Position numbers and translations under genes: made by a program. Below are positions 61,854 to 64,000 of a DNA stretch of 64,000 nt, piece by piece (positions within the stretch are counted from its first letter, which is position 1; the number at the start of each line of letters is the position of its first letter). Where the stretch lies: NCBI RefSeq assembly GCF_009498275.1, contig NZ_CP045643.1, forward strand, positions 3,596,001-3,660,000, given 5' to 3'. The notes beneath the pieces were generated by a model. That model saw only the letters and a program-made list of their open reading frames with translations. It searched no databases and was not told the DNA's origin. The stretch comes from Streptomyces fagopyri. GTDB lineage: Bacteria > Actinomycetota > Actinomycetes > Streptomycetales > Streptomycetaceae.

Positions 61854-64000
61854 GATGCGTCTCCCGCGCTTTCCATCGTGGCGCCGGCGGTGTGGCCGTC
61901 GTCCGCGCCGTTCGCCGCCGAGTTCTTGAGGTCGTCGATGGTGTCGGCGGTGAAGCCGCTGTTGCGCGTGGCCGCGCCGACAGCGGTCCTCGCCGAGTCC
62001 ATCACCGCCGAGCGGCCTTCGTGATATGTACGCGTCGCATCCCCTTCGGCCTGGTCCGAGGAGTCCTTCTCGATGCTCTTCATGATGGATTCCTGGATGT
62101 CCTCGGAAGCCCACTCAAGTGGAGCGCCAAGAATCGGCACGCGTTCGGCGACCTTGTCGACTCCCATACCGAGGAGGCGATCCGCCCACTTCTGCTTGTC
62201 GGCCGCGGCTTCGTTGAACTCCTTGTCCGACGCCGTGTGGTAGTCGAGTACGGCGTCGGCCCGCGATTCGCTCATGACGCCCGCGACGATTCCACCCGCG
62301 CGCGTGGCGTTGCGCAGCCGCTCAGCGTCCGAGACGGAGGAGTCGCTGTCCCCGTTGATCACGTCGTTCACGACATTCGCCGTGTAAGCCTGCTGCGCAC
62401 TGGTGATCGACGCGTAGGCGTCAGGGTCCTGACCGACTTCCGCGAGAAACCGGTGCGCGTTGTCCGGATCCAGCGCGGCCGATTCCCCGAATGTGGTGAA
62501 CTGGTCCCCGCCGCCGGCCAGGGACCTCTGGAAGTCCCCCATGTACTCGGCGGTGATGTCCCCGAGGCTTCCCCGCATGGCGTACAGCGGGCCGCTCTCC
62601 TCGTCGATGTCCCCGTTCTCGTTGTGCCGGATCAGTCCGGGGTCCTCGCCGAACTTGTTCACGATGTCGTTGACGAGTCCGGCCCGCTCGGGAGTGTGGC
62701 GGATCGCATCCGCGGTGTCGTCGCTGTCGTACGGGCGGCCCGTCGTCGCCGATTCAAGGGCGTGGCCGAGGGCCTCGGGGCCGTAGCCCAGCGCCTTCCT
62801 CGTCTTGTCCTCATCGGCGAGGATGTTGGTGTCGTTGGTGTCGACAGTCCACTCGAAGTCCTTGTCGGTGAACAGGTCGAGGTATGTGCCGAAACCGACC
62901 TTGCCTCCCGTCTTCACCGTGCCGTCCTCGTTGTACGCGGTGGGCGGGTCGGTGAAGAACTTCTCCGAGGCCTCCGGGCTGTGGCCGAGCGCCTCCAGGA
63001 CGCTGTTGAGCGGGTCGTTGCCGGTGCCGAGCCTGCCCGAGGGGTTGAAGCCGTAGATGTCCTTGCTGCCCATGGGCTTGTTGTTCAGGAAGCGGTACGG
63101 GTCTTCCTTGTGGAGCTGGGTGATGTGCTCCGCGATCGGGTTGATGAAGCGGGCGTCGTAGTTCCCGTAGCGGAGGAGGCCGCCGAGGACCTGGTACCCG
63201 TACGGCTTGTTCCACTGGCCCCGCTCCCAGCCGATCTGCTGGGTGCCGAGGCGGCGGAAGTCGGCGCCCCAGGTGGCCGGCAGATGGTGCGCGGTGTCCG
63301 GGTCGGTGGCGTTGGCCAGCGCGAAGCCCATGTTCTGCTGGAGATCGCGCACGGCGTCCAGCCTGACCTTGGTCGCGTCACCGCCCGTCCCGTCGATGGA
63401 CATCTCGGCGTAGAACTCCAGGGTCTTCTCCGGCCCGCCGAGCCCCTCGTAGAACCCGGTGGCGAACTCGCCGTCCTTCTCGCGTCCGTTGTAGCGGATC
63501 AGACGGTTGAGTTCGGCCAGCTCCTGGTCGGTCATCCCGTCGCCCTTGTGGGCGAGCTCCAGCGCGCGTTCGACCTGGGCGTCGTTCAGGGACTCGTACG
63601 CGCTGTGCCCGGCGTTGTGCGGATCGCCGCCGTGGCTCTTGCGCAGGGCGCGGGCCACCGACGCGTCGATCTCCGCGGCGTGGGCGAGGAGTCCGTTGAC
63701 GCGGCCCTCCAACTCCTGCCGCGCGTCCAGCTGTTCCTGCGTCCGTTCGTCCGTGTCGCCGCGGATGTGCGGGAAGAAGCAGCGGACCTTGCCGTCACCG
63801 ATGTCCTCCACGCGGATGCCGAGACCCGGGGCGTCGGTCCGGACCGCGGTCCTGATCTGCTTCTGGAGCGCGGCGAGTTCCGTGTGGGCGTCGTCGAGGA
63901 CCTGGTAGATGCTGTTGGCCTCGGTGTGGAGGTCGGCTATCTCCTTGGTGGTCCTGGTCACGAACTCCCGTGTCACCGTGGCGTTCACCCCGGCCCACCG
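61850..64000 (-). CDS. Long DUF6571/WXG-like protein (5' end outside window)
   Basis: At least 716 residues are visible; the frame continues to the window edge with RWAGVNATVTREFVTRTTKE. That matches the middle of a WXG-type helical N-terminus, so the true start lies beyond 64000. Residues following form a coiled coil (EANSIYQVLDDAHTELAALQ). A long mixed domain then has SAYESLNDAQVERALELAHK, GFYEGLGGPEKTLEFYAEMS, and many ALGHSPEASEKFF- and GYGPEALGHAL-like segments typical of DUF6571. It has no signal peptide; export by a type VII-like route is plausible. The lipoprotein gene overlaps its stop. Confidence 0.8.
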   Translation of the reverse strand, partial: RWAGVNATVTREFVTRTTKEIADLHTEANSIYQVLDDAHTELAALQKQIRTAVRTDAPGLGIRVEDIGDGKVRCFFPHIRGDTDERTQEQLDARQELEGRVNGLLAHAAEIDASVARALRKSHGGDPHNAGHSAYESLNDAQVERALELAHKGDGMTDQELAELNRLIRYNGREKDGEFATGFYEGLGGPEKTLEFYAEMSIDGTGGDATKVRLDAVRDLQQNMGFALANATDPDTAHHLPATWGADFRRLGTQQIGWERGQWNKPYGYQVLGGLLRYGNYDARFINPIAEHITQLHKEDPYRFLNNKPMGSKDIYGFNPSGRLGTGNDPLNSVLEALGHSPEASEKFFTDPPTAYNEDGTVKTGGKVGFGTYLDLFTDKDFEWTVDTNDTNILADEDKTRKALGYGPEALGHALESATTGRPYDSDDTADAIRHTPERAGLVNDIVNKFGEDPGLIRHNENGDIDEESGPLYAMRGSLGDITAEYMGDFQRSLAGGGDQFTTFGESAALDPDNAHRFLAEVGQDPDAYASITSAQQAYTANVVNDVINGDSDSSVSDAERLRNATRAGGIVAGVMSESRADAVLDYHTASDKEFNEAAADKQKWADRLLGMGVDKVAERVPILGAPLEWASEDIQESIMKSIEKDSSDQAEGDATRTYHEGRSAVMDSARTAVGAATRNSGFTADTIDDLKNSAANGADDGHTAGATMESAGDAS

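Overview
The window looks like core chromosome of a Streptomyces or close relative. It has very high GC with strong G/C bias at third codon positions, many GTG (and some TTG) starts, many short convergent and divergent units, and families typical of the genus (WhiB-like, DUF1707, DUF4245, DUF402, SpoIIE/HATPase phosphatases, mycothiol-era DinB enzymes, AhpCD/OxyR). No tRNA, rRNA, CRISPR array, transposase or integrase was seen. All assignments are by reading the translated sequence; no database was searched.

Layout. 1-6.4 kb: a truncated peptide-type ABC solute-binding lipoprotein, then a tightly overlapped succinate dehydrogenase/fumarate reductase operon of the three-gene actinobacterial type. 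6.5-16.9 kb: cell-surface and signalling genes (GH18-like membrane protein, coiled-coil membrane protein with a repeat tail, a large PAS-GAF-SpoIIE-HATPase phosphatase, a small HATPase regulator, NUDIX, SPOR-like, GntR/UTRA, septum-formation family). 17-26 kb: serpin, threonine-synthase-like enzyme, YchF, DUF6542, polyphosphate glucokinase, IspH and exonuclease VII (xseA-xseB). 25.7-35 kb: nitroreductase, DUF4245, then central carbon genes glpX, class I fumarase and class II fumarase around a WhiB-like gene and a DUF1707 gene. 35-43.6 kb: DUF402, a SpoIIE-type phosphatase coupled to a tiny upstream gene, catalase, a class A penicillin-binding protein, and an SPFH protein overlapping a ribbon-helix-helix gene. 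44-47.6 kb: a self-contained PadR-ABC-FtsX permease operon. 47.6-50 kb: divergent oxyR / ahpC-ahpD peroxide defence. 50-56.6 kb: AI-2E family permease, secreted lytic transglycosylase, PhoH, isoprenyl transferase, aldo-keto reductase. 57-64 kb: DUF192, methyltransferase, DinB, GNAT, LLM oxidoreductase, and at the right edge an unusual minus-strand block: a long DUF6571/WXG-like protein and a lipoprotein, followed by what looks like a decayed second copy of the same pair.

How the genes fit together. Three themes recur: C4-dicarboxylate and central carbon metabolism (succinate dehydrogenase, two unrelated fumarases, GlpX), peroxide defence (catalase, OxyR, AhpC, AhpD), and envelope biogenesis (PBP, UppS, lytic transglycosylase, septum-formation protein, AI-2E permease). 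Many genes have a TANNNT hexamer 6-8 nt before the start codon and no Shine-Dalgarno, so leaderless transcription appears common here. Strong palindromic terminators separate most convergent pairs.

The most interesting region is 60.65-64.0 kb. There the DUF6571-lipoprotein module appears to have been duplicated, with the second copy reduced to a 40-codon C-terminal stub plus a lipoprotein carrying a one-base frameshift.
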